Under the pieces are notes generated by a model. It did no database searches, was not told the DNA's origin, and saw nothing but the letters and a program-made list of their open reading frames with translations. A DNA stretch of 64,000 nucleotides. It comes from Nothophaeocryptopus gaeumannii. Its lineage: Eukaryota > Ascomycota > Dothideomycetes > Mycosphaerellales > Mycosphaerellaceae. This document shows, piece after piece, positions 1-8,985 of this stretch. Every line of letters starts with the position of its first letter. Position 1 is the stretch's first letter. Where the stretch lies: positions 1,736,001-1,800,000 of the forward strand of contig JASISA010000025.1 in assembly GCA_031771865.1 (NCBI GenBank), read 5' to 3'. Position numbers and translations under genes: made by a program.

Positions 1-375
1 TTCAAGCATCACCATATACCACATCACTTATCATCCATCCTGTGAGTACGCCCACTCCAGTGAGGAAGGTGCTTGCGACGGGAAGACAGCGACATCATCA
101 CACTAAGCTGAAGCTTGCTCTTGAAACAGCAACATGCGAGTATTTTTGCACGTCAATCCTGTGGGTATGCCCAGCCAAGCAAGAGAGGTACATGCTGGTG
201 CGGTGGCAGCGACATCATTACACCAACATCGACATCGCGCAACCACAAATGGCATCTTTTACCAACATCGACACAAGACAATCATTGACGACGTCCTCAT
301 CTCTGCTCGTCATCCGCTCAAGGACACTGTCGATGACTCTGGCGGCGGCGGGCAGAAAACTTCTACAAACCCGAG
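1..375. other. left edge, no gene assigned
   Basis: Short overlapping open frames occur here but none has a recognisable motif. The frame of the next gene is open upstream of its first ATG to about position 330, where a TGA closes it. An earlier exon of that gene could therefore end here, for example at the AG at 354-355, but no donor or start could be fixed. Confidence 0.4.
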
Positions 376-913
376 ATGCTCCAACGGTTGCGGTGCCTCT
401 TCGACGGTCAGCTCTATGAGATAATCATCGTTGATGCCGGATGGCGGGACTGGAAGCTCTCAGAAGTCACAGAATGGTTCTACGATTCTGCACTGGCTTT
501 TCGAATCAGCCTAGTGCCTGTCGGAGTTGGGTATTCGGATCCACTTCCTGTTGTCTCTCGGCCTCGTTCGACTCAGGGTGGATGTCAGACCGAGGATCAA
601 GACGTTCCTGTAAGCAATCTTCACCTCCTTCAGCCATAGCAACCACTGACTTGAGCAGGCAATCTCCCTGGGATCCATTGACGGCACTGACGCGAACATC
701 CGAGATAATCCTTCCCGCCAAAGTTCACTCCCTCCATTCAACTCGATCATCGCCGCTGTCCTCATCATTGGACCAGATCTTTCACGAATCAGAAGACTGC
801 CGTGGACGAACAGGCTTTACCGTACGCTGGTCTCGAGGTTTGTCAAAGCTGAGGAAAGAGCAAAAGAGGAGCATAGCATCAGTGCAGGAGCTCAGGAGCA
901 AAAGTAGATTAAC
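376..913 (+). CDS. hypothetical protein, two exons, 5' end uncertain
   Basis: No family is recognised. The support is a good fungal intron at 610-658 (49 nt; donor GTAAGC, branch CACTGACTTG, acceptor GAGCAG) that joins two open frames in phase 0: exon 1 from the ATG at 376 to 609 and exon 2 from 659 to a TAA ending at 913. The product would be about 162 aa. The first exon is rich in hydrophobic and aromatic residues (YEIIIVDAGWRDWKLSEV). The second has a hydrophobic stretch (SIIAAVLIIG) and then a charged segment (KAEERAKEEH) ending in QEQKVD. The frame is open upstream of 376 (NFYKPEM), so the true start may lie in an earlier exon. It could also be a remnant of a longer gene. It sits about 330 bp upstream of the MITE. 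Confidence 0.35.
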
Positions 914-1242
914 AACGGACATACTCAACAAGGTCGGAGGTCGTGGCAGGCATAAAGGCTGGACCTCGATGTTGTCAAAACAGGAGAGCACAGTCTATCA
1001 ACACAATGACCGCATACCTGATCTCTTCGAAATAGAGCCGAGCTGTTATCATGTCTTTCCGCAACGCTCGCTTTCTACCATTCACTCAATCGGGTCCACC
1101 AAGGAAGCTAGCAGTGACCAAGAGTTGAACAGGCAAGAGTGTGCCGCCGCCGGCGGGCTCAAGATCCATCACTACAATCATCAAGCCTGGTGACCACGGA
1201 CAGCTCCTTGTCGATGCGGTTGCGATGACCTGATGAGATAGT
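914..1242. other. intergenic, no gene seen
   Basis: Only out-of-frame continuations of the preceding open frames are present. No motif, repeat or splice pattern was found before the MITE target site at 1243. Confidence 0.5.
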
Positions 1243-1250
1243 CTGGGTAC

Positions 1251-1271
1251 CAGTGTGGTGAACAATCAATC
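1251..1271 (+). repeat. left terminal inverted repeat of the MITE
   Basis: This 21-bp sequence beginning CAGTGTGGTGAACAATC is the exact reverse complement of 1594-1614. Similarity stops at the next base. Confidence 0.9.
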
Positions 1272-1593
1272 CATCAAATCGAGAGGCTTCGAATTGGCCA
1301 GCCGAGGCCAGGGTTAATTGCCCCTTTATATTTGGATTGATTGACCCTTGGATCGACCTTAGATTGGCCAATTGGGCAGGGTAGGCCGAAAATGCGGTAC
1401 TTATACACGGCTCTAAACCGCGCCTTGGTATCCAAGATGGGCCTGAAAGTGGGCCTTTCAATCCAACAATGCTCATCAATGAATCCGTCTACAAAGGCTT
1501 GATTGATTTAGGATTGATGACTTAAGCAATCCATTTTCCAGAGGCGTAGGTTGATTGATAGATTGGTCGATTGATAAACAACCTGCCAAAGCT

Positions 1594-1614
1594 GATTGAT
1601 TGTTCACCACACTG
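1594..1614 (-). repeat. right terminal inverted repeat of the MITE
   Basis: This is the exact reverse complement of the left repeat. It is followed directly by the second copy of the target duplication CTGGGTAC (1615-1622). Confidence 0.9.
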
Positions 1615-1622
1615 CTGGGTAC

Positions 1623-1929
1623 TGCCCAAGGGTTCCCCACAGCTAGGGGCTCGTATAATTTACATCCGCATCTGGTTTCATCCCTGTCCTGGCATGAGAC
1701 GGATATTGAATGCTAAATATCATACCAGGATTTGACATATCCCTATCGAAATGGCACACCTGTTCACAATTATTATTAGCTGAAGGTGACGGATCACGTC
1801 TTCCGCAGTCTTAACATCATGTCACTATCTTTTGTCGGACCTTCAAGACCGGAGTTACCTCAGCTAAAGACTTACGAAGCCCCAAGTCTCAAGTCGGACG
1901 ACTTGAATATCTAGTCTCACACGAAGGCC
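1623..1929. promoter_or_regulatory. presumed promoter of the M3 peptidase gene
   Basis: This is a 307-bp gene-free stretch between the MITE and the peptidase start codon. It is moderately AT-rich, with no clear TATA box or upstream open frame identified. The promoter role is inferred from position only. Confidence 0.35.
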
Positions 1930-4275
1930 TTGTCATCGACGAGCTTACGGAGAGCAATGTCTCCTCCGACCTGGCTTCCAAAATGGCGAGCTTACGCTAC
2001 ATTAATTTGCGGCACATGTGTTACTCTACTGTTCAGCATATATCCATTCAGCACTTACGACGTTCAAACGACATGGCCATCTCCGCACCGATTCTTCGAG
2101 CCTACTAGCCGAGTTAATATACTCAGACGTCAATCCAACAAGCTCCCATCAGGCATCGACCGACCTCCACAAGAGCTCTTAGTGTTTGTTGACACTCCAG
2201 AGTCAATCAACAAGACCGCTACAGAGGTAATGCGCTTGCAAAAGGAATTACTCGACGATACTATTAAAAGCGTTACTATTGAGACGGCCACTTTTGAGAA
2301 TGTTGTCCTTCCATTCGTAAGAGATGAAAATGAGAACGTATCACTTTTACTTGCTCAAACATACGTCTACCCCTACGTCTCTACAAGTGCCGACTTGCAG
2401 AAGGCCTCGAATGATGCTACTCAAGCAATAGAAGAGCAAACGCAGGAGTTGGCGCTCAACGAAGACTACTTCAAGCTAGTGGACGCAGTCTATCAGAAGC
2501 AGAAAGATGACCCTAAGCTGGATGCTGAGAGCCGAAAGGTACTGAAGAAGCATTGGGAAGGCTATAAAGATGGTTCACTCGGTGTACCAAAGGGCGAGAA
2601 GCGAGATCATTTTGCAAAGATTGCCTCTCGTATTAACGAGCTCGAGCAAGAGTTTCAATCGGCAATGAATTCAGATAACACAACTCTGTGGTTCACTAAA
2701 GAAGAGCTGGATGGTGTCAAGCCTGAGATACTTGGGAATTTGGAGAAAGGTACAGGCGAGCACGAAGGCAAACTTGGCTTGGTTCTACTAGGTCCGGACT
2801 ATTCGGCAGTTATGTTTTATGCCAAGAATATGACAGTTCGAGAGAAGATCGAGATCGAAAATGACAATCTCGTTCCAGAGAACGTCAAGAGATTGGAGGA
2901 GGCTATTGCACTAAGAGATGAAAGTGCTCGGATGCTCCAGTACCCAAACTCCGCAAGCTGGTATCTAAAAGACACTATGGCCAAAGACCCGGAAACGGTT
3001 AATGATTTTCAACAAGGGTTGCATGACAAGCTTGAGCCTTTTAGAAAGAAGCAGCTGGAACGTATGCGAACACTCAAGAAGAACGAGATTGGAAAAGCCG
3101 ATCGGGTTTACCAATGGGATTATTCTTACTACAAGCGGAAGTCACTTGAGGAGGAGTACAAAACCGATGCTAGCAAAGTCAAAGAATGGTTCCCAGCTAT
3201 TATTACAGTGCGAAGAATCCTGGACCTATATTCCCATCTGTTCGGCTTAAAATTCGTTAAACTTGAAGGCAAAGATCTGGATGCCCTGTCGAAGACCGGG
3301 AAAGGAAAAGACCTCGTATGGCACGAAGACGTTGAGGTATATTCTGTTTACAACACGGAAGGAGATAAAGGCTTCGTTGGAATCATGTACCTGGACCTGT
3401 TCTACCGCCCATTGAAAACACCTGGTGCATTCGAGACGCCTGTCGAGGACGGATGGGAGAAGAAGGATGGCTCACGCCATTACCCCGTAGCAGCTCTTGT
3501 AACCGACTACAGAAAGTCAACATCAGCAGCGCCGTCCTTGCTTAGTCGAGGTGAAGTGTCAACCATCCTACACGAAGCCGGTCATGTTATGCACCAATTG
3601 ACATCCCGAGTCAAGTACGCCCAGTTCCATGGTCCTGGAGGCTGTCCAGCAGATTGGAAAGAGATGCCATCACAATTGATGGAGAATTGGGGTCTTGAAC
3701 CGGTTGTCCTAAAGAGATTCAGCAAGCACTGGTCCTACCTTGGTTCCAAAGAAAAAGAAGCCTGGATGAAAGCAAATCCAAACGCAAAACAGCCTCCCGA
3801 GCAAATCCCGGACGACACTGTCAATCCTATCCTTAAAGGGATGAACACCTACGCCGCCCTTGACATCGACATTCAGATCGCCTACGGCGTCTACGATCAG
3901 CAACTGCACCAAGCAAAGTCGCAGGAGGAAGCCAAACATTTCGACTCGACCACTATGTTAAACAGACTGTACCGCGAGCAGACCGGGATCTATGGTCCTG
4001 ATGGCAAAGGCGATAAATGGGGCCACCTTCAATCTACATTCATTCAACTTATGTATGAAGCCGGCTTTTACGGTTATCTCTGGAGTATGGTAAATGCTGA
4101 TAATGTGTTTGAGACAAAGTTCAAGAAAGATGTATTCAGCAAGGAAGCTGGGATGCATTGGCGGAAGAGCATCTTAGAGGTTGGTGGAACGAAGGACTTC
4201 GTGCCGTTGTTGACGGAATACCTGGGTCATAAGCCTAGCAATGAGGTATTCTTGAGGCGTATCGGAGTGATCTAA
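1930..4275 (+). CDS. M3 family zinc oligopeptidase (thimet/saccharolysin type) with N-terminal hydrophobic segment
   Basis: This is a single-exon gene of 781 aa. It encodes a zinc metallo-oligopeptidase of the M3 family, which trims short peptides. The active-site motif is HEAGH at residues 548-552, in the context ILHEAGHVMHQ. The third zinc ligand is Glu585 in PSQLMENW, a spacing and context typical of thimet oligopeptidase and yeast saccharolysin (Prd1). The long helical N-terminal half of M3 enzymes is present. Before it, residues about 19-38 form a hydrophobic stretch (LICGTCVTLLFSIYPF) after a basic leader. This could be a signal anchor or a mitochondrial presequence. Cytosolic Prd1 lacks such a segment and is about 70 residues shorter. 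Two Mets (1930 and 1957) could start translation; the first is used here. The family call is secure and the location is inferred. Confidence 0.93.
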   Translation: MSSTSLRRAMSPPTWLPKWRAYATLICGTCVTLLFSIYPFSTYDVQTTWPSPHRFFEPTSRVNILRRQSNKLPSGIDRPPQELLVFVDTPESINKTATEVMRLQKELLDDTIKSVTIETATFENVVLPFVRDENENVSLLLAQTYVYPYVSTSADLQKASNDATQAIEEQTQELALNEDYFKLVDAVYQKQKDDPKLDAESRKVLKKHWEGYKDGSLGVPKGEKRDHFAKIASRINELEQEFQSAMNSDNTTLWFTKEELDGVKPEILGNLEKGTGEHEGKLGLVLLGPDYSAVMFYAKNMTVREKIEIENDNLVPENVKRLEEAIALRDESARMLQYPNSASWYLKDTMAKDPETVNDFQQGLHDKLEPFRKKQLERMRTLKKNEIGKADRVYQWDYSYYKRKSLEEEYKTDASKVKEWFPAIITVRRILDLYSHLFGLKFVKLEGKDLDALSKTGKGKDLVWHEDVEVYSVYNTEGDKGFVGIMYLDLFYRPLKTPGAFETPVEDGWEKKDGSRHYPVAALVTDYRKSTSAAPSLLSRGEVSTILHEAGHVMHQLTSRVKYAQFHGPGGCPADWKEMPSQLMENWGLEPVVLKRFSKHWSYLGSKEKEAWMKANPNAKQPPEQIPDDTVNPILKGMNTYAALDIDIQIAYGVYDQQLHQAKSQEEAKHFDSTTMLNRLYREQTGIYGPDGKGDKWGHLQSTFIQLMYEAGFYGYLWSMVNADNVFETKFKKDVFSKEAGMHWRKSILEVGGTKDFVPLLTEYLGHKPSNEVFLRRIGVI

Positions 4276-4540
4276 ATTGACCTGTAACGAAGTATGGACG
4301 GCCAGTTGGTAATGCATATAGTCCACATCTGAAGTGCTAACTCGAGACCATTCCTCCTCTAGCTGCTTCGACCATATCTCTCTGCTGTCCTCTCATGCCT
4401 GCCAGGGCCTTCACTGCTTGAGATATTTGGGATGTCGGTGACGCTTGAGATATTTGAGATGCCGTCACCGACATCCATTCCATTGCATTCATCTCTTCGA
4501 AGATTCGCACTTCTCATCGTCTTACAACTCGGGGTTCCGA
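4276..4540. other. intergenic between M3 peptidase and the repeat-bearing frame
   Basis: This is the 3' flank of two converging transcription units. It contains a short near-duplication of the phrase GCTTGAGATATTTG at about 4416 and 4443. Nothing else is seen. Confidence 0.4.
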
Positions 4541-4779
4541 TCAGACTGTCATGTCTGCATGAGACTTAGTCTTCGGCTCCAAGCCGACGAGTCTTCGAGC
4601 CTCGTCTTCGCCGATTCCCTTAGAGTCAAGCTTCTCGCCGTCATCTCCGGTCAAGTCAGCAAACTCTCGTTTCACTTTCTTGAGCTGCCGAGCCGATGCT
4701 GAAGTACGCTTCGCAGTTGCCTTCCGCTTCCTTCGCTCTTGAGGGGTTGATGGTCAAAAAGTTGGGCTTGGAACCTTGA

Positions 4780-4806
4780 TAGGTGCATATGGTCGCCGTT
4801 CGCGAC
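4780..4806 (-). repeat. copy 1 of a 90-bp-spaced direct repeat (RERRPY motif)
   Basis: This 27-bp segment, containing CATATGGTCGCCGTTCGCGA, recurs with four differences at 4870-4896. The offset is exactly 90 bp (30 codons), so both copies encode the RERRPYxPI motif in the same frame. Confidence 0.75.
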
Positions 4807-4869
4807 CAAATAAGGCGGTGGATCCGTTGCCGTCGCCAGTCTCTCTCTGAGATCGATCTGAGACCTGAA

Positions 4870-4896
4870 TAGGCACATATGGTCGCCGCTCGCGAA
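4870..4896 (-). repeat. copy 2 of the 90-bp-spaced direct repeat
   Basis: This matches 4780-4806. The differences are mostly at synonymous or conservative positions, which suggests the peptide motif was kept after duplication. Confidence 0.75.
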
Positions 4897-5076
4897 CGAG
4901 AGAAATGTTAGAGGCATCAGAGTCGTTCGCCTCAGTCGGAGCTTGATCGTCGTCGCGCTCCTTGGCTGGTGTATTCGCGGCATCCTCCTCTGTACAGGGG
5001 GAGTTGCCGTCCTTGCCAATCATTGTAGATCCCGGAGCTGTTCCCATCATCCAATGGTTTGAGGGAGATGATTCAG

Positions 5077-6056
5077 CTATCTTCTACACCACCAGATACC
5101 GACAGCAGCCACTCCAACACCAAAAGCCAACAGCCTCTTTCCAGTCTTGATCAATGCTCTCTTGTAGCTGTTCCCAATGTAAACCTTGATCATCTCATTG
5201 GCAGACTCCGTCTCGTTGACTCTCGGAAACGGCACATCCGGTATCGGTTTGCCCAAGAACTGTTGTCAACATTAGCAAAGTCTTCCATCACCACTGCCCT
5301 AAGATTACCACGTACCTTGCAAATCGGCTCCCACCCCTCCTCCAATTTATAGACCAACAACCTCTCCTTTGGAACAAGCCTCTTCACCCTCTCAATATGC
5401 TCCAAATACGCCCCCCTCGCACTCTCCCTATATCTCCTAAAGAACTCCGGATCGTTCTCCAGACCCAGGAATCCCACCGTTCGACTCATCCCCACCCCAA
5501 AGAAGTACTTTATCGTAAAATCCGTCAACCTTGCTGTGCGCTCCATGAATACTGGATCAAGTTTACTCGCGAGCGGGATCCATGGGTTGCCCGTGCCGTT
5601 GATCACCACAGAAGAATAGGATTTATCCCATTCCTCCACGTCTCGTTCAGCCAAAATGACTTTTGCGTCTGGGTAAGCATGCATCAATTCCTCAAAGAAC
5701 ATGCAAGCCGGTTGATCAGTCGTTCCGCCGAATCTCCAGAGCAAGGGGTCAAAGTAAATATCTTTCCATTCCTGCGGAGAGGATGGAACTCTGATGCCTT
5801 TCTTCCGTGCAGCTTCGGGTTCGAACTTGGCTTGTAGAGCTTCGGCCCACATGTCGATGTCAGGACAGTTGGAGGCCATTTCGATGAAGTGCCAGGTTGA
5901 AACTTCGAGAATCTGTAGGGCTGTTTTGGTTGTCATTGTGCCGGTGCGAGCGAATCCAGCAGAGATGACTTCCAGGGGCACGACTCGTTTGCGTGTTTGA
6001 GGATCATGTTCGTCTGCGATGTACGCATACGGATGGCGTTCTTTCGCGGTGGCCAT
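5077..6056 (-). CDS. fungal sulfotransferase-like P-loop protein (Sulfotransfer_4 type)
   Basis: Two exons, 6056-5316 and 5259-5077, are joined over a 56-nt intron (5315-5260; donor GTACGT, acceptor ACAACAG) to give 307 aa. The N-terminus carries the phosphosulfate-binding-like loop ISAGFARTGTMTTKTAL. The second exon completes the family ending after EEGWEPICK with FLGKPIPDVPFPRVNE and then a C-terminal hydrophobic segment ending GIWWCRR, probably a membrane tail. These are hallmarks of a large fungal family related to sulfotransferases and often mislabelled as NAD-dependent epimerases. The substrate is unknown. The start is taken at 6056 (MATAKERHPYAY, good context AAGATGG). The frame is open further upstream to 6260 but that stretch does not look conserved. 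A 62-nt alternative intron (5099-5038) could fuse it to the next frame but would delete the typical C-terminus. Confidence 0.88.
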
Positions 6057-6565
6057 CTTGTCTCGCTCGTTGGTCGGGACGCTGATTTTCCCTTTGCTCA
6101 CAGGTGGTTGCACCTCATGGGTAAATATTGACTGACTGCGTGTGCTGCCATTGGTGTCAACCGAGCTTGCAAAGTCATGGGAGAAAAGCAGTGCGACGTT
6201 CTCAAGCCTATGACAGTCCAACCGGAACCAAACGAGCGCAGTCAGCTCCTTTTTGTGCAACGATGATGCGGCGTTACCAGCGTGTTTGTCTCTGCGGCTG
6301 AGACCACACTCAGCAAAGAAGTCGAAGGATCCAAAGGACGCGCGCTAACCACGTTGGGTGTTTCGAAGCGTCGAATCAAGACAGCTTCTGCGCTTGCTGA
6401 TCCAGCAGCCGACCATTTTGCGCTCCTGCTGTCGACGAGGCAATGGCTCGAGAGTAGCTGTAAGGCTCGTGCCGCCACAGCCCGGCGCTCACAGTTCGCG
6501 GGCGGACGTGGATTGACAGAGAGCATTATCCAGGTCAATATTGATCTGCTTGTGATCAATGTATT

Positions 6566-7586
6566 CTACCCTTTCCTATCCAGACTTGTCTCGAACCAAT
6601 TTAACAAGCTCTTCACGAAACCCCCCGGCTTCTCCTCCGCAATCCAATGACCTGCGCCTGGCACCGATCCCCAGCTCACATCACTGTAAAATTGCTCGCA
6701 CATCTCTTTCGCCACTTTCTCGCCCGCATAACTCTTACCGCCCCAAAGCGCCAAGCACCGTACTGGACACTTACCCTTCTCTTTCAACCATCAGAGGCTA
6801 TCCTTGCTATCCTGCTCATAGCATCGATAGCAGTTGAAGCCCGCTCGTAAGGCGCCTGGCTGGGCGTATTGCGTTGCATAAACATCGAGATTATGTGTGC
6901 TGATCGCACTCGGATTCTGTCCGAGTCGCTCGTAGAAGTGCTTGAGATAGGCTGTTTCACGGCCGGCGACAAGCAGCTCAGGGAGGCCCGGAACATTGTG
7001 GAAGGTGAAGTGCCACGCTTCCATGGAGATCTTCATTTGATCGTAGTTGGGAGTGCCAGGTAACGGAGCTTCTCCCCATGCGATGCTGGCTGTCTCGTCG
7101 GGGAATTGGGCGGCAAAGGCACGGGCGATCATGCCGCTTGTCAAGTCATTAGCGCTGCCCATGCCCTCCCTTATTATTCGCGCTTTTACCAATGTCGTGT
7201 CCGACCAAATGCACCTTATCCTTCACCCCCCATCTCTTTCAGCAAGACACGAAGGTCTTGAGACATTACGTCTTTCGTACAACCATTCCAAGGCTTACTG
7301 CTTCCTCCTGCTCCTCGATAAGCCGGCGCAATGACATGATAGCCGGCATTTGAGATGGGCGTGATCACTCGTCGGAATTGATAGGAGGTATGCGGAAAGC
7401 CATGGATTATGAGCACTGTGCCTTTCTGCGTCGTTCCATCGGGAGGAGACAGCCAATGTAGTGGATGTATACCCCGTCGTCTTGGGATGGAGAGTCTCTG
7501 GGAAGACCTGCGACTCGTACTGGTTCGCGCGTCCAACGAGAGTCGTCGATCCTATGTGCTGGTGCGAGGCCACCTGAGGTCGTCAT
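6566..7586 (-). pseudogene. alpha/beta-hydrolase (epoxide-hydrolase-like) pseudogene
   Basis: Read on the minus strand, the pieces of an epoxide-hydrolase-type alpha/beta-hydrolase occur in order but not in one frame. The oxyanion motif HGFP and the following AYRGAGGSS lie in 7216-7440. A nucleophile motif GHDIG lies near 7187-7204. A cap region lies in 6800-7110. The catalytic-His region GAGHWIAEEKP lies in 6566-6790. At least three lesions are visible. There is a frameshift between GVYIHYIG and WLSPPDG near 7450. A run of six Gs near 7225 throws the frame off before VKDKVHLVGHD. An in-frame TGA at 6793-6791 falls between KDSL and WLKEKG. One intron probably lies around 7140-7190. A 46-nt intron could mask the first lesion, but not all three. 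It would have hydrolysed epoxides or esters. Confidence 0.75.
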
Positions 7587-8092
7587 CGTGAAGCTTGCTG
7601 TGGGGTGAGGAATTATTGCATCCACAATGTTAGACAAGAGGGGAGAGATGTAACAACTTTCACCCATCCTACCTAGGCAAACCCCACCTCTGCGGTATGA
7701 TGCTGTGGATGAGTTCATTGAGTTCGAGTGTGTGAGTGATCGTATGGCGCATCACGGCGGCTTAGTTGCGTCTCTGCGCAGGCTTCTCGGGTGTTCATCT
7801 TCGCCGAGGACCTGACGATCATATCCAATACCTAAAGGATTTCAAAATACATGCGAGCAAGAGAAGGGCCGAGAAATTTAATGGTGTCGTTGGGATGACT
7901 GTAAAAGTCGACTGCAGGAGCGGCTGCTGGAGCCCTTAAAGCTTGCTCGGCCTTCAGCATCAGGCATCAATTCCTCGCCGTCAGGCAACTACGTCCTTCC
8001 TCGCCCTCTCGCTCAGTTTCCCAACATTCCCGACATCACGGCATCATCCTTAACAACACAACATATCCCATCCTCGCCGACTTCCTTCAGCC
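7587..8092. other. intergenic; promoter region of the ABM-domain gene
   Basis: This 506-bp divergent region lies between the hydrolase pseudogene and the ABM gene. Its last 120 bp are pyrimidine-rich (runs such as CCTTCCTCGCCCTCTCGCTC), as often seen just upstream of fungal start codons. No open frame of interest was found. Confidence 0.45.
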
Positions 8093-8501
8093 ATGGAGAA
8101 GTCCGCAGCTGAGTACCAATGCGAGGGGTTCATGACCGACATGCCTCCGGTGCCCGAGAACGAGTTCTGCGTGTTTGGCACGGTCCGTATTTCCAGTCGT
8201 GTCGCTCGGACTCCATATTAACATGACATAGGTATATGCATATCCAGAACATGCTGATGCTCTTGAAGCCGTCTATGCTGAAACCACTCGACTCGCCGCA
8301 GCTGAGCCGGGGACTATTTACTACACCATTGCCAGAGACCAGGACGATCCTACAGTCTTTCATTTCTTCGAGCGGTATGCAGGTCGCGCAGCATTTGATG
8401 CCCATAACGACCAGCCTATTATTAAGAAACTCATCGCAGACCAGCTGTTCAAAGGTGTGAAGGCGAAGTTCGTGAAGGCAATAGACCCAAGCAGCAAGTG
8501 A
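8093..8501 (+). CDS. ABM (antibiotic biosynthesis monooxygenase) domain protein
   Basis: Two exons, 8093-8182 and 8232-8501, flank a 49-nt intron (8183-8231; donor GTCCGT, acceptor CATAG, phase 0) and give 119 aa. The joined sequence reads FCVFGT then VYAYPEHADALEAVYAETT, followed by EPGTIYYTIARDQDDPTVFHFFERY and a helix that ends DAHN. This is the single ferredoxin-like ABM fold of small cofactor-free monooxygenases and heme-degrading relatives. Family members usually act as dimers on quinones or polyketides, or have no known substrate. The donor GTCCGT is not the strongest, but it is the only one that keeps the frame. The protein has no targeting signal. Confidence 0.82.
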
Positions 8502-8985
8502 TATCGGTCAGGAAAGGCTTTGAAACACTTCGATGCAGAATGGTTTGTGTATTCACGAGCTCAATGAAGCCACATGTACACATGAACCTGGGTAAGGCAC
8601 TTCTTTTTCAGTGGAAGCTCGTCCAGCTCGAATCCTTCGTGCAGCAGACCACATCCTAGAGACAGAGGGCACAGTTCTTGGCCACTTAGCACAGGTATCA
8701 GCAACCGCAGCTGAGCGCCTGATAAAAAAAGGCCACAACATCACTATTCGGATCCGATATGTAAGGCTTAATGACTTTGAAGGTCGAAAGAACACTCCAT
8801 CTCTCCTAATATATGCATTTCTTCCAATGATAGGCCCGCCAGTGCCAACGCCGCTGATACCCAATGGCCAAGCGGAACACTGCACGGCCTCCAATGTGCC
8901 GGCACATTCTTCTCCGAGCTTCATGCTCGGTCCTTCAGCCTTAAAGGCAAGGAAATGGCAAGACGAAGGATATAACCGCTCCAGC
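8502..8985. other. intergenic between ABM gene and next ORF
   Basis: The frame of the next gene is open back to 8611 but its sequence there has no conserved look. A TATAAC sequence sits at about 8970, close to the chosen start. This part is treated as promoter and leader. Confidence 0.35.

Larger units (their letters stand above)
1251..1614. mobile_element. non-autonomous hAT-like MITE with 8-bp TSD
   Basis: This 364-bp element is bounded by perfect 21-bp terminal inverted repeats that begin CAGTGTGGTG at each end (1251-1271 and 1594-1614). It is flanked by an exact 8-bp direct duplication CTGGGTAC at 1243-1250 and 1615-1622. An 8-bp duplication plus CAGTG-type termini is the signature of hAT superfamily transposons. 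The interior has no transposase frame. It carries many GATTGATT-type motifs near both ends (for example around 1331, 1500, 1550 and 1570), which resemble hAT subterminal repeats. It must have been mobilised by a transposase encoded elsewhere. It lies about 316 bp upstream of the M3 peptidase start codon, so it may affect that promoter. The perfect repeats and target duplication point to a fairly recent insertion. Confidence 0.88.
4541..5050 (-). pseudogene. repeat-bearing open frame interrupted by one TGA, downstream of the sulfotransferase gene
   Basis: Read on the minus strand from an ATG at 5050, 98 codons are open to a TGA at 4756-4754. The same frame then stays open for 70 more codons to a TGA at 4543-4541. 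Both parts look coding. The first is acidic and holds two copies of the motif RERRPYxPIxV. The second is lysine/arginine-rich (QERRKRKATAKR) and ends in an acidic tail. The motif resembles the first residues of the neighbouring sulfotransferase-like protein (KERHPYAYI). The frame begins 27 bp after that gene's stop codon on the same strand. It may be a gene broken by a nonsense mutation, a decayed duplicate, or a 3' exon whose intron was not found. No known domain is recognised. Confidence 0.4.

Noticed and set aside
5038..5099. Possible 62-nt intron fusing the sulfotransferase-like protein to the downstream RERRPY frame
   Set aside because: It would remove the family-typical C-terminal hydrophobic ending (GIWWCRR). 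It is kept only as an alternative in the findings.
8611..8985. N-terminal extension of the NTF2-like frame
   Set aside because: Its composition differs from the following 151 residues, and a better-placed ATG exists at 8986.
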